Source: Macquaria australasica (taxonomy: Eukaryota > Chordata > Actinopteri > Centrarchiformes > Percichthyidae). Taken from it: a stretch of DNA of 64,000 bases. Both the position numbers and the translations under genes were made by a program. Shown here piece by piece: positions 11,978-25,400 of the stretch. The stretch covers positions 124,001-188,000 of the forward strand of contig SEMN01000203.1 of the NCBI GenBank assembly GCA_005408345.1, in the 5' to 3' direction. The notes under the pieces are model-generated. The model was not told where the DNA came from, searched no databases, and was given only the letters and a program-made list of their open reading frames with translations. The first letter of the stretch is position 1. Each line of letters opens with the position of its first letter.

Positions 11978-14900
11978 ATGTCATTATTTTCTTTGCCAAT
12001 TGACTGGTTTCTGTGTAATTGTTTCTGCTTAAGTGTAACATTGCTCTGGTTTACACTTGCCATCAGAACAGAACAAAAATCGTTACATTATCAAACTTTC
12101 TCATCGTGAAAAAAATACCATCAAACTCTGCTGTTTCATTGTGTTATTGCATAACTTTTGGCTGTTTGGGATGACTGGAAGTGCTTCCAAGGAATATGTC
12201 AGACTGTTTTCTCCAAAGAGAACATGCTGCACCAGTAATGCACATTCCTCATATGGAAATCTTTATCATCATTTTGCCCTTGTTGTATTCTTTCAAATGT
12301 AATTGAAGACATAAACTGTTGTGCTGTTCACTGAGTTCTTATATGGACGAGGGGTTCATTTAAAGCAGAGGCATTCAACATATGTTACTGTTTGGGAGCT
12401 ACTTACACTGAAATTGCAGCATTCAACCCCCCAGCCAACTACCCCAACGCAGAAAATTACACACACACACACGCACACACCATCTACCTCAATCTTTTTT
12501 TTCACAATGACATCTTTCTGCTTGGATTTTCTGTCTGTATAAGGAAGATCTGGTGTTGCAGGACAGTTATATAACACTGAAGACCTACAGTCTGTATATG
12601 CACAAAAGCAGAAGTGCATGCAGTCTTTGCACAAGATTAACACATTTAGTCTTCTATAATACATGTGTTACATGCTACCTCTCCTCACTCAACACCAGCC
12701 CACATAGCACATATACAGCATGTGCAATGTCCCTGGTCCAATTCCAGCAAGGGACCTTTGTTGCATGTCATCGACTCTCTCTCAATCCCAGTGTTTCCTG
12801 TCAAGCCCTTCTGTCAATATCAATAAAAATGCAAACAAACAAATACAAGTTTTAAAAGAAAATAGCTTAAAGCTACTTGGAAATGTAGTTAAACTAGCAG
12901 CGTCACTACTCACCAAACACTGCCAGAGGCTTTGTGGTGATGGACAACTGCTTTCCATTGCACCATCAGTTGCCCTGACATAGCCCTTTCTAACCATATT
13001 CGGACATTAGACTCATTTGGCATAATTGCACTAAAGCAGCTTTTGTAGAGTTACACAAAGTCATAAAGCATTAGTCCCCTCTCTACACTGGCGTATTATT
13101 TGGTTGATAATATGTAAACCTAACTATATGTTATATCTGGCATAGGAGACATATGAGACCTGTAATGTGAAGGATTCAAAATATATTCTGTCTTGGACAT
13201 CATCCTTCTCTTTGCCATGCATTTGCTACTTTACATTAAACATCAGCACACTCATGATCAGTATCTGCAACAAATGGAATAAAACTGTTTTTTGGGGCAT
13301 TATTTTTGTGAGTACACTTAATGTATACATCAGTCACCTGGAGTAAAAAGCATCAAATGCATACATTGACCAGAGTTTAAGTACTTTTCAGTGGTGCTGA
13401 GAGGGGTTGAATGGAGGTCAGTGCAAACCAGTCAGCAGGGATATCAAAAGTCTCTGACTCATGCAAACATACATACACATTCACCCTTGAGAAATCTCTA
13501 CAAAGACAGCACACTGCATGTCAAAATTTCACAGCATGCTGAATTCAGTGTCACCATGTTGCAATTGTCCCGTCCCTCTGAGTTCAATGAGTCAATGTGA
13601 TTTCAGAGGGCCCGGTTGGCCTGACCTGCTCACCTTGGCTGCCCACAAATGATCAGATATTTCACAGTCACACATTTCCTTCTTAGACTGGTTACAGGGA
13701 AGCTGACATACATTTGCTAAACTTGTGTATAACCACCAGGGATCTGATCTGTTCTGAGTCTGGCAGTTCAATCTCGCTAAAACCCAGGAATTATAACCTC
13801 TAAACCACACTGGACGGTTGACCCCCATAATGAGACATTAAGTTGAATTGATTCCAAAATATCTGAGGAGTTAACAAGAGTGTCAGCTTTTATTTTTACT
13901 GTATCACAGAGTTGGCCACTGTGATATTACTGTACTGTATTTTTGAACTGAGCTTGTGCTTCCTCCATTTGGTTTGTAGCCACAAAGATTATTTTTATTG
14001 CTAAAAGTTCTCAGTTTGTGTTATCCACTTTGTCAGTTCTTCTTAGTTTGTCTTTTAACATCTCTTTCTCTCGTCTTAACTTTCTCCTCCTTTCTCTATA
14101 CGCAGACTACTCCTACGCAGATATGCAACCTCTACTCTTTAGCAATTGTCAGTCCACTGAGACGTCTGCAGTGTCTATTTTCACTCTTATTCTGTCTCGT
14201 TGTGCTCAGAGGCTGCCAGCTGAGGCCATATTCTCTCCTCCTGAAACCACACAGGAAGAGAAGATTTCAACAGTAAACCGCTGTAAATAGGACCTTACTC
14301 AGACTAGCTGACCAGAAGTCAGCTGGGTTCTTTTCATCACATTGTGCACTGATGCACTGATGCCAGGAGATATTTTATGGCGGGTACACATACCTGGTGG
14401 GCTAAAACCACATAACTTCAGTGTTGAGTTATGCACTTTTTCTGTCAGCAGACATTAATATGAGTTAATATAGGGACTTTTTTTTAGTAAATATAGAAGA
14501 AGGGATACAGTACAACTCAGTTATGATGATGGCAACAACTTTATACCTCGTTATTTTCTTCTCTAAGTGTTCAAATTTTCTGTGGTTGAAACCTCATTGA
14601 AACCAGTGTTTTTCATGCAGCTAGAGATTTTATAGTAATTTTATGTTGCTACTAGAACAAGCTATAAAATACACATCAATGCAAAAAAAAAAAAATGCAT
14701 GTATGATATTCCTTACTGAAAGACCAAATAGGTATTTCTTGTCATAATAGAACTGGTTGAGTACGTTACAGTAACTAGACTTGCTATGGTGAATATGATC
14801 AAATATGATGAAATGTTTTTCATTGTTACAATAACTAAATATCTATTATTAAAATAATGGGTGTCAGATTTTGGAAAAACAACATAAAGTGTGTTAGTAA

Positions 14901-15018
14901 GGTGCTGTTCCACCACAAGCCTCCAGAACAGCTTCAGTGTTTCTTGTCTTCAAGTCTCTGAACTCTACTGGAGGGATGAACAGCATTCTTCCAAAAGATA
15001 TTCCCTCACTTATTGTTG

Positions 15019-15052
<34 letters not shown>

Positions 15053-15060
15053 GGTGGTGA
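15019..15060. repeat. Compound (GAT)n(GGT)n microsatellite
   Basis: Seven GAT-type units pass directly into seven GGT units. It produces an Asp-Gly run in a small ORF that has no other sign of being a gene. Confidence 0.95.
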
Positions 15061-15753
15061 TATAGAGCGCTCACTTCAGAATCTCCCATAGGTGTTCAGT
15101 TGAGATCTGGTGACTGTGAAGGCCAATATAATTCACGCAATTTTTATACTCATCAAACCAGTTGGTGACTCATCTTGCTTTATATGGAACCATCTAAATT
15201 TATGTTGTTTCTCTACTCATTTATAGTTTTTTTTCTTAAATTTGTCACTTGTCTTTATCGGGTAAAATTTTCAAAACTCTCTTCAAGACATTGAACAGAA
15301 ACAGGGCAACAATAGCACCCCACAAGTACTATTTTCTTCAACCCTAGTCTGCATTGGTTTGGACTCCACCAACCCCTGAGAAAAAGCTTAGGAGGTATTT
15401 AACCTTTTTCACCAGCCAGTGGACAGGTAACATACAATTTGTGTTGGAAGTCGCATCCCAGGAGCAGCTACTTACAATTTTATATTGGCCGTTCAGTAAG
15501 AGCTGTGAGGACTCAGCTATAGTCATATGAACTAGAGAGAAAAAAGGGCTTGAAAGCTGCAAAAAAATCACAGAGTGGGCTGTTGATTCTCAATTGAATC
15601 GACAGTATGAGCAACTCTTTCACATTACAAATAGTCATTTGATTTAGTAATAAGTTAAAAAAAATCACTTACTTGCACTGAGCAAAGTTGTAGATGGGAG
15701 GAGTTAAAACTGTTCTTATATCTGCTGCCGGACTCCTCTTAGAAGAGACGGGC

Positions 15754-16265
15754 TGCGGTCAAATAGTCCTATGTCTATGTCTTAAACACTTTTCCTTGAC
15801 CTTGATGGAAAATGTCATGAGCTCAAGGAAAGATGTGAAGGAGAATTCATAAAGACTTAGGAAAAGATAATGCGGTGCTAAGAGAATCCCACTGCACTTA
15901 CACTAGACAACATAAATATGCGACGGCGGATGTTATTGACGTGGGTCTGCCGTGGTGATACTACAATGTTCCAAAGATGGACTACAAAAAGTGCATCTAT
16001 AGAATGATTGTATGAATGGCCAAATGGTGTGTCGCTTTAAATGTTGCTGCCGCAAGGAATTGTGGGATGACATTATCTCCTTTCCTTTGATAAAGGATGG
16101 CCCAGTGTACCCTATGCTAAAGGAGATAAGAAAGGAAGCACTGAAGACCTTTCCATTAGCATTTAGACAATTCCACCAGCTCTCATCATGGCTGCCACTT
16201 AGATACTTCTGGGTCAATTCACTCAGTTACGAACCTTCCTGAGCAAAAAAGACTATTCGACCGCA
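15754..16265. mobile_element. MITE with TGCGGTC ends
   Basis: 512 bp. The left end TGCGGTCAAATAGTC and right end GACTATTCGACCGCA are inverted copies with one mismatch. No clear target duplication. The small ORFs inside are not conserved-looking. Confidence 0.65.
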
Positions 16266-16670
16266 CCAAGGACACTGTTGCTGTTTTGTGCTAAAATCCT
16301 GGTGCTACATGATAAAAATACCTTTTAGTTACAGCCTCATTTATTCACTGTAATAATAATAATAATAATGAATCAAAATGCAATGCAGTGCAGTAATGAT
16401 TTGTCAATGTTTAAATGCTACACTCACAGTGTAATAGATTGATTGTGTAACTGATGATCTCATGAGTTTGACCTAAAGTCAGAAGGTTCTGCTGAATAGC
16501 AGCTTTATGATGTTCGGGAAATTCCTCTGAGTTATAAATTATTTCCTCCTACATGTTGCTACAAAAACACAAAGTGCAGTTATAAAGAGGTGTTGTAAGA
16601 GCGAGTAATGGAGAATTCTGCTAGCTTTGTTGCAGACTTGTTACCGGTAGTCAGGAGGAAGTCTTACAAT

Positions 16671-16699
16671 CACACACACACACTCACACACACATACAA
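16671..16699. repeat. (CA)n microsatellite
   Basis: Interrupted CA tract with CACT and CATA interruptions. Confidence 0.9.
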
Positions 16700-19600
16700 C
16701 CATGTGGTGATATGCGTAATCGCCCACAGATGTGTTCTCAGCCCTTGGCTCTCCAAAGAGGATATCCTGATGACTTCCTAGTGGAGCTGCCAAATCTTCA
16801 ACATACTGTACATTATGTTATGTCTCGACAATGAGCAGAGTACAATCCAGGGGGAACATCTGTATGCATGTTGGAACAAACTTAAAGATTCATTAAAAAG
16901 TAATTCTTTGCCCATGGTATCCCACATTAATGAGCTCACACCAACAGAAGAGCTTTTTAACAGGTTTTTACATAACCTTCCCCAGGAGGCCTTTACATAG
17001 CTGTGTGTGTTGTGAGCTAAATATTACACCATTTTTGGATTTTACAAGCCTTAGTTCAAAGTGTTCCTGAGATTAGCAGGTAGCAACAAAGGCAGTCCAA
17101 ATGTGTGCAAAATAATGAACAGAAGAGCAGCTATTAATGTTTGATAAGCTTACTCTCTGCTGTTTTTGCAACCCTGTCTTTCACCATATGAAGAACAATA
17201 CAAATTACTCAGGTTCCCTACAATTTTATCCACAATGTTCTTTTGGCTTCTCCCTATTGCTGATTTATACCACACTATGATTCACAGAAAAGCCATTTTG
17301 CAACTGGTTTACAGAAATATTGACTTATGATTTATTAATAAAGGTAAAACACATTTTCAAATTCAAGCCCTGTGTTCCCTCTGTCCTACATGCCCTTATG
17401 TATCAACATACATGATCATGAGGATTTGTACAGTATTTTAAATATATTCATTTCCCAAAGCTTGTGTTTTGCATTTGCCCCGCAGTTCTGGAAGCTGCAA
17501 CCTGACTAAACCAATAACAATACTTTATTATTAACTGTCACTGCACAGTGTGTTGTGTTTACTTTGTTTCGTGTTTGGTCAGTAAAGGAGCTGCAGTTTC
17601 CACAGACTGTGTATGCATTATGCAGATGTGCATGAGGTGATGTGATGAGGGTGTAGTATGAGCAGCCCATTGTCTCACTGTTTCCCTTCTAACAGGAAAC
17701 GTGGTTCCCTGTGGAAGACTGGTGTGTCTGTGCAGGCTGAGGTACCTCAGGTTGCTTGGCAGGCATATGCTGTAGATAAACACGCAAGCAGAACACGTGG
17801 GCACACACATATTCAGTCACACAAACCAGTCCAAGATAAACACTCTTCCCTTGGACATACAAAGTGCAGAACACACTCATCACCCCACGCTGTATCTATC
17901 ATCATGTCTACAGTATAAATGATGGATCACAGACATTCTGCACAGCTCTTGATAACTGCAGCTCTCTGCAACCCCCAAAGCCAATTAATCAGCCCAGACA
18001 ATCTGCTCAGTCCTAACTCACTGAACTCAGTTCAGACATAAGGGACCTCCTGTCGAGCCATCAGCATGTAACCTTGAGCCTGTCTGAACACCATAAAGCC
18101 AGCGGGAACAATGATAAGATACTGCATGTGTCTGTACAATATGCAGCCTCCTGTGTATGGCACTTGAAGTTATACAATACAGTAATGTTACAGCACACAG
18201 AGATTGTAAATGAGTTTTGTGGATTTTAAAGACCTTGGGCTAAACAGAAGAATTGTGTGTGCAAAATGTGGACTATGAATAAATCCAACTTTATATACTC
18301 CTGAAAACACATCCAGACAAATCAGTGTTTTTAGCTGTTAGCGTTAGCCTTGAGCTATTCCCACTGCTCTTGTTGTTGTAATGTCAGATGTGCTGCCTAC
18401 TTGTTAGTGCTTTTCAGTGTACAGTATGTTTTATTTCACCATGTATGTGTCTTCATGCCACCACAAGGTTCTTCTCTGACAAATATTTGTTGAAGTTTTG
18501 AGGCAAGGGAGATACGTTAGCATGCGTTGTTAATCAAAAGATGTGATGCTAGATGCTACTATTCATTGGCCAACTTCCAGTTGTCTTTCTGTATCTAGAA
18601 AGACTTTATCAAATGTCAATGTTGTTTCATATGTAAGGAGCATAAGAAAATATTGGTTAGCTCGCACTGCTGCTAATCATTATTGTACACATTTAGTTGT
18701 AATATACAGGCCTTTTCGCCTGTGGTTGGCCCAGAACCCCTTCAGTAACATTATCCTACTGATGGAGTTTGTCTGAGAGTGCAAATTATTAAACAAACCA
18801 AAAGAATGTATAATTTAAAAATACAATTTTAAAGCATTATTGATTCTATTGTTACCAAAGTGTGGTTCATACTGTATATAGCCTCTTCAGTAAGTAAATA
18901 GTCTGCAATTTATCTGCTACTTCCTCATCTGAAATTTGTAGAAATAAATATTGTTTTTAAAAGGCTGGCAATATTCTGTACTTTTCACACATACATTTCA
19001 TGAAAAGACTCTTAATCATGATCTTCTTCCTCTGTGCCATGGAGCTCCATTATTGTCCAAAAACCTTTAAAACCACACCAGTGAGCCACACTGTTACACT
19101 GGGTGAACACACACCCTGCAAATTTATTTTGACTCAATCCCACACACACCGTCCTGCTGCCCCAAATGCTCACTAGAGCCCCAAATGTGGATTCATCCAC
19201 AGCTGAAAATAGTCCCCAACAAATGCACTATTTCCTGCTGAGTAATGTTTGCTAAAGACTAGTGCCCAGCTGTTACAGGAAATTACTGAGCCTTTTTTTG
19301 AAAATTAAACTATAAATTTGAGACCCATTTTTTAAGATTTTTGTCTTCATCTGTAATGAATGGTCTATAAGCTGTGTGTATCATTGTTGTTTTTTTGTCT
19401 TTTTCATAGGATTGTTGACAATAATAAAAATAAAGAATAACACCAGCCTCATCGTTTAGGTCTGAACCATTCTGGAGACTTGAGGATGACCTCTGACATG
19501 GACCTGCATGTTTCTTAAGAACATGATCATTGCTACCTTATTCATTATTGTCTGATATTTGGACACCTTGTAATGCATTATCACTTAGTTGACTTTGTCT

Positions 19601-20474
19601 GTTTCAAGTAGCTAATCTTTAGCTACTTAGAGGCCAGCAGAAGCCTATAGTGGTCCTGGGCAGCTCCCAGTGTAAATGTCAATAATAACAGTGCCTCCCA
19701 TGTGTAATGTGTATTATATGTGCAAAGATGCTGCTAACAACAACTCTTTATGTGCCCACATTTTGTGGAGTAGCTCATGAACCAAACCAGGTGCGGCCTC
19801 CTGTACAGTATGTTTATGTCTGTGAGCAGTTCAAGGTAAATGCTTCCACAGTGGGGCAGGTCATGTGGGATAAATTAGCTGTCGCTTCCCCCACCTCCCA
19901 GCTCTCTGTGCTCTCAATAACCCCTCTCCCCACAGTAATGCATGCACACAGAGGCTTACCCCCTACATACTGTACATTATTACCAATATACAATGTACAG
20001 ACCAGATCTCTGAACCAGAGCCCATCATCACCTTCATCAACTGCAACACTTGAACACTTGAGTCAGCAACTTCTGCTTTTGCAACTTTAGATGCAGCAAC
20101 AGAGTCTAGTCTTCCTGTGTGTCAGCAGGGGTTCAACAGTCACAATGAAAATCAAGTACGCTGATGTGAATCTAAAGGGATGCTATTATGTCAGCTGTGA
20201 TGTATGTATACTGGGACAAACCAGCCCTGGTTAAACAGTATGTAGAGTCAGTTTTAGCAGCTAGGCTCTGCAGTGATCATCAAAAGACATGGAAAACGCA
20301 TCTTGTAGGTCTAAATTTGAGATGAGTTGATCTCAGGATGAGGTCAGGGTGCCCCTTTTATTTCACCAGGTAGATACAGCAGATCAAGGATGATCACCAT
20401 GTATTTATACTGTAGATCAAAAACGCACCACAAGCACATTCGTTTCCTAGGAGAAACTTAGCTTAGACGGTTGT

Positions 20475-22242
20475 TTCTTTTCAGTTTTATTTGTAAATGC
20501 ATCTTGGATAGAACAAAGAAAAAAATATATAATATATTCATATGTACTGAAACATTAGGTTATGTACACATTTAGGGTTGACACCAGAAATCTTCACAAC
20601 CACTGATTTGTTTTAAGATATGGTATCAGAATAGTCTCTGTGTGTTTCCTGGATGCAGCGATGTACACTCTTGCATATTTACATACATTCATAGGATGCA
20701 GTAAAACACCTGTGTTCACACGGGCATTAAAAATTCATAAATTGAATGAAAGGAATGATGTACAATGCTGTGTACCCCTGCTTGTTGTCACTTTACATAC
20801 ATGAATTACGCACGGACGGCATTGTCACACCCCTACATATTCACAGCAGGGTGTGGTACACATAGCAAACAATGTTTGAGAGTATTAGAAAGTGTCATGG
20901 CCTCAAAAGGGATGCTGTGACTACATTTACAGATACATACAGAAGCTCATCCTCCTGATAGTTCAGCACCATGGTGTGTAGTGTGTCCATTGATGTCTCC
21001 TTAACATAACATAACTGCCGACTGAGGTCAAAGGCTGTCAGGGTGTCTCCAGTAACAGATAAAGCAGAGTTGAGGCAGATTTTGTGTCAAGTCGTCAGCA
21101 AAATAATAGTTCAAATAATAATAGCAGACTGAGACATTCAGTTCTGTGGCTATGCACTGACTAACCTGGGCCATATTATGACACCTTTTTGACACTTTAC
21201 ACCTCATTGAAATATGGATAACTGAAAAGCCTTTTCCGAAACCATTTGGCTCTCCAGTAAGGATTTTATGGTACAGTAAGGCCAGAAAACGAGACAAATA
21301 GAAGACCAGCAAGTAGGTACACATAACTTAGCTTAATAAAACAACAAACAAAGATCATTTAACACTGATCAGAAGGCCTATTTAACGATCACTGTGCGCT
21401 TAACCTTTTAGTTGTGTTTCGTGTTTGCATTTCTTGTGTTGCTCTGTCATTCTCCTCCTTCTTGTGTCTCAGCAGGTTCACAATGTTGCTGTAAGATGTG
21501 AGAGGAGTCCCGGTAGCTTATTTCCCTTACTTTGTTATGTCAGTAGTCCACATTTTATAACAGGTCTCTCCCTGTGTATCAACACCAAGTTGAATAATAA
21601 AGGTATTCTTCAACCGTACTATCAATGAACTATGGTGCAAGGCAGCAAAAACTAGGACAAAGCTATCTGAGAAACCTCACAGGAGAAACCCCTGTGGACC
21701 CCAGGAAGAGTAGCTACTACTCTGGTAGTAGCTAATGAGGATACGAATGAACTTCCATCTGACTTCCTAAACATTGCATAAGATCAGGAATGTCCAAGAC
21801 ATTGGCAGCTTTCAGGAAGATAAAAGGCAGTTGTTTTAATCAATGTAGAATGGACACGCAAAGCTATTACCAAAGCTATCACATAATCCAGACTGAATGA
21901 AAATAAGCTTATCTTATCTTCTGCAAAGGCAGGTGATAAGGACAGAACCAACATAAGGAGTACAACATACCAAAGCACCAACAGCAACAGCAACCGTTAG
22001 CTGATTACAGGATGGTAACTGTGTTGGTTTACTTTTGTACAATAAATTAGATCACACACTGCTCAAACAAAAAGCAAGGCGTGCTTCCACTCACATATTC
22101 AAATTGACTTGATGAAGGCGCAAACATTTGCGCGCACACCCGTACGTTCACACTCACAACTTGCTCCCATGGCCTATGTCTGTATGAGAGTGATCTCAGC
22201 ATTTCCAGTGATCCCAGTGATACGAGTGATCTGAGCGGGGCA
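20475..22242 (-). other. klf15: Probable KLF15 3' UTR
   Basis: After the KLF15 stop the first clear minus-strand AATAAA that I find is within TTTTATTTG near 20484-20489, about 1.75 kb downstream. The stretch between has no coding sequence or obvious repeat. Length and end point are inferred only from the signal; shorter or longer forms are possible. Confidence 0.35.
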
Positions 22243-22411
22243 TCAGTTTGCTGAGCGAACTGTCCGGCTGCTTCGTGGAAAACGGTGGACTTTGATGTGC
22301 TTTGACAGGTGGTCACTGCGGGCGAACTTCTTCTCACACACTGGACACTGGTAGGGCTTGACACCCGAGTGGGACCTCCGGTGTCGAGACAGCTCGTCTG
22401 ACCGGGAAAAC
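22243..22411 (-). CDS. klf15: KLF15 last coding exon (exon 3)
   Basis: 169 nt. The acceptor is TCCTTTCAG|GTTTTCC with AG at 22413-22412, and the phase fits exon 2 exactly (AG|G = Arg). It encodes the second half of finger 2 (FSRSDELSRHRRSH), finger 3 (YQCPVCEKKFARSDHLSKH) and the tail, ending with TGA at 22245-22243. DNA-contact residues are those expected for KLF family members (RSDEL in finger 2, RSDHL in finger 3). Confidence 0.95.
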
Positions 22412-25400
22412 CTGAAAGGAAGAAAAAGAGATGTTTTATATTTGGTAAAGACAAATGGTGAAAGTCAAAGCTGTAAACTCATGCAACATAACTTGGACTA
22501 GAAGCTGATGACCTCAACTTGAAAAAATCATAAAAGACTTGCAACTTGACTTTGATTTTAACGCTAACTGACTTCACTTGGACTTTTGATTATCTTTCCC
22601 AAACCCAAAAGCTGCGTTTCCACCCAAAGTTCCCAGAACTTTTAGTGCCAGGAACTACTTTTCATGGAACTAAAAGTTTCCTTCAGCCCATCTTCGTTTT
22701 TGCACGTGACTATACAACAACGATGACGCCATATAAATCGACGCACAGGCAATCAATCGTTATTTGTGCGACACTGCAACAACAATAAGCATGGAGGAGT
22801 CTAATAATGCTCAATAAGGACTGGACTTTGTCGTCGCTCCATCTGTCGTTATCTTTCTTCTGTAACTCCATTGTGTCGAAGCACAATGAACAAAAAACAA
22901 AGTGGTTTGCGGCTGCAGATTTTTAAAAATGGTGGCTGAAATAAAATGCTGCGAGTACTCAACCAATCAGAAATGTTCAGCGCTGCAAGCCCCACCCCCA
23001 AAGTTCCTCTACTTTTGGAAAGTACTACCCCCCCCCCCCCCCGAGCAGAAACTTTTTGCGGGGTAAAATAATGTCCCTGGAACTTAATTTAGGGACTCTG
23101 GTCCCTGCGGTGGAAACACAGTTCCTCCAAAGGTTCCTAGTCCCCAGGGGAAAGTTCCTGCAGTTGAAACGCAGCGAAAGATAAAAATTGACGTCATTAA
23201 AAAGTGTGCAGCGACTCAACTCAATCTGACAGCAGCCAGTCACGTTGTACGAGCAGGAGGGATAGCAGAACATTATCACATCAACATTCAATTAAGCAGA
23301 CTTCAAATTATACTACTATACATACTTATGCTGGTTTAAATGATAAAGTCAGTTGTATCAGCTGTAACGTTAATGGCCCAAGTTATATTGATTAAGGTTA
23401 TCAGCTTAGTAGTTCTGAATCAGGACCTCAGGTATTTAGTGCAACTAGCTTATGAAAAATAAGGTGAGCTGCAGCTGTTATTTCAATGTGTGAGATAATA
23501 AGCATGTCATATCTTCTGCTTATCTCATTTTCAGGTTGGATTGTCACCAAAAACTGCGCTGCCACTAAAAACTGTAGTGTTTCTGTCTTCTCAGCCAACA
23601 AATACGTACAGATCTATATTAATCTTTGAGTTTCAAATTGAAAATTCAATAAGGGATTCAAATCTAGATTTAGATTCAATAAAATGCTATCAAACCCCAA
23701 TGCACTCCTTATCATTTTGCTTTTGTTCAAAAATGTATCTGAAAGCCATAAAAACAAATCATTTAAAATTGCATTAAATTTGGTGAAGGGCACATGATGA
23801 CTTGTTTAGCACTCGAAACATAAAGTTTAGAACTTCAACTTGAGACTTAAGTTAGCACTTCATAGCCAGACTTGACACTTGCCTGTCACTTGCAAAACAA
23901 TTACTTTGTCCCACCTCTGGAGAAAGTGAAGAAAATAATTTGTCAGTTTGACAGTTTGTCTCAGGTGTGTGTGGTTTGGGCAAAGATGATCATACTCCTC
24001 TTGTGTCAAACCAGTTACATTACACATCCAGAAACTGTTGTTCTGTTCATGAGGAAACTATTCTTCTCGGCTCTTCTTGACAAACAGTGACAATGGATCT
24101 GGAAACATCTTTAGATCCCTGTGTGTTCTAAGGATGTTTCACAGCACTGGACTAGCCAAGTGACTATATGATGCAATCAGAGCCAAAAACCTTGGTCTTC
24201 ACACCACCCTCGTGCTCTTATTTTGAAAGGAAGTGGCGTTCCACCAATCTGGAAGAATCACGTTTAGCCTGGCAAGATAGTCTTAAAATTTATAGGAAGG
24301 CCCTCCGTAATGCCAGAGCAGCCTACTACTCATCATTAATAGAGGAAAATAAGAACAACCCCAGGTTTCTGTTCAGCACTGTAGCCAGGCTGACAGAGAG
24401 TCACAGCTCTGTTGAGCCATGTATTCCTATAGACCTCAGTAGTAATGACTTTATGAGCTTCTTTAATGATAAAATTCTAACTATTAGAGACAAAATTCAG
24501 CACCTCCTGCCCTCAGTTGGTACTGACTTATCTTCAAACACAGGAACCTTAGAAACAACTGTAAAACCTGATGTACATTTAGATTGCTTTTCTCCCATCA
24601 ACCTTAGTCAACTAACTTCCATGATTTCCTCATCTAAGCCATCAACGTGTCTCTTAGACCCCGTCCCAACTAGGCTGCTTAAAGAAATTTTACCCTTAGT
24701 TAGCATTTCTTTACTAGATATGATCAATCTGTCCTTATTAAAAGGCTATGTGCCACAGTCCTTTAAAGTAGCTGTAATTAAACCTCTTCTTAAAAAGCCC
24801 ACTTTTGATCCAGGGATTTTGTCAAATTATAGACCTATATCTAACCCTCCTTTTCTCTCTAAGATCCTTGAGAAAGCAGTCGCCAATCAGTTGTGTGACT
24901 TTCTACACAACAACAAGCTGTTTGAGGATTTTCAGTCAGGATTTAGAGTGCATCATAGCACTGAGACAGCACTGGTGAAAGTTACAAATGACCTTCTAAT
25001 TGCATCCAACAAAGGACTTGTCTCTGTACTTGTCTTACTAGATCTTAGTGCCGCATTCGATACCATTGACCATCACATTCTATTACAGAGATTAGAACAT
25101 TTAATTGGCATTAAAGGCACCGCACTAAGCTGGTTTAAATCCTATTTATCAGATCGATATCAGTTTGTACATGTTAATGATGAATCATCTATGCACGCCA
25201 AAGTTAGTCACGGAGTTCCACAAGGTTCTGTGCTTGGACCAATTCTATTTACCTTATATATGCTTCCTTTAGGAAATATTATTAGGAAGCACTCCATACA
25301 TTTTCATTGTTATGCAGATGATACCCAATTATATTTATCAATCAAGCCAGATGAAACCAATCAATTAGCTAAACTTCAAGCATGCCTTAAGCACATAAAA

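Larger units (their letters stand above)
1..20470. other. Gene-poor downstream flank of KLF15
   Basis: I find no gene here. Apart from the repeats listed separately the stretches 1000-2120, 5000-6550, 12000-15700 and 16700-20470 are AT-rich single-copy-looking DNA with only short ORFs that lack codon bias, conserved motifs or splice partners. Enhancers may well be present but cannot be seen from one sequence. Confidence 0.6.

Noticed and set aside
15933..16242. Overlapping ORFs of 94 and 76 codons
   Set aside because: Both lie inside a MITE and overlap on opposite strands, as expected for a non-coding palindromic element.
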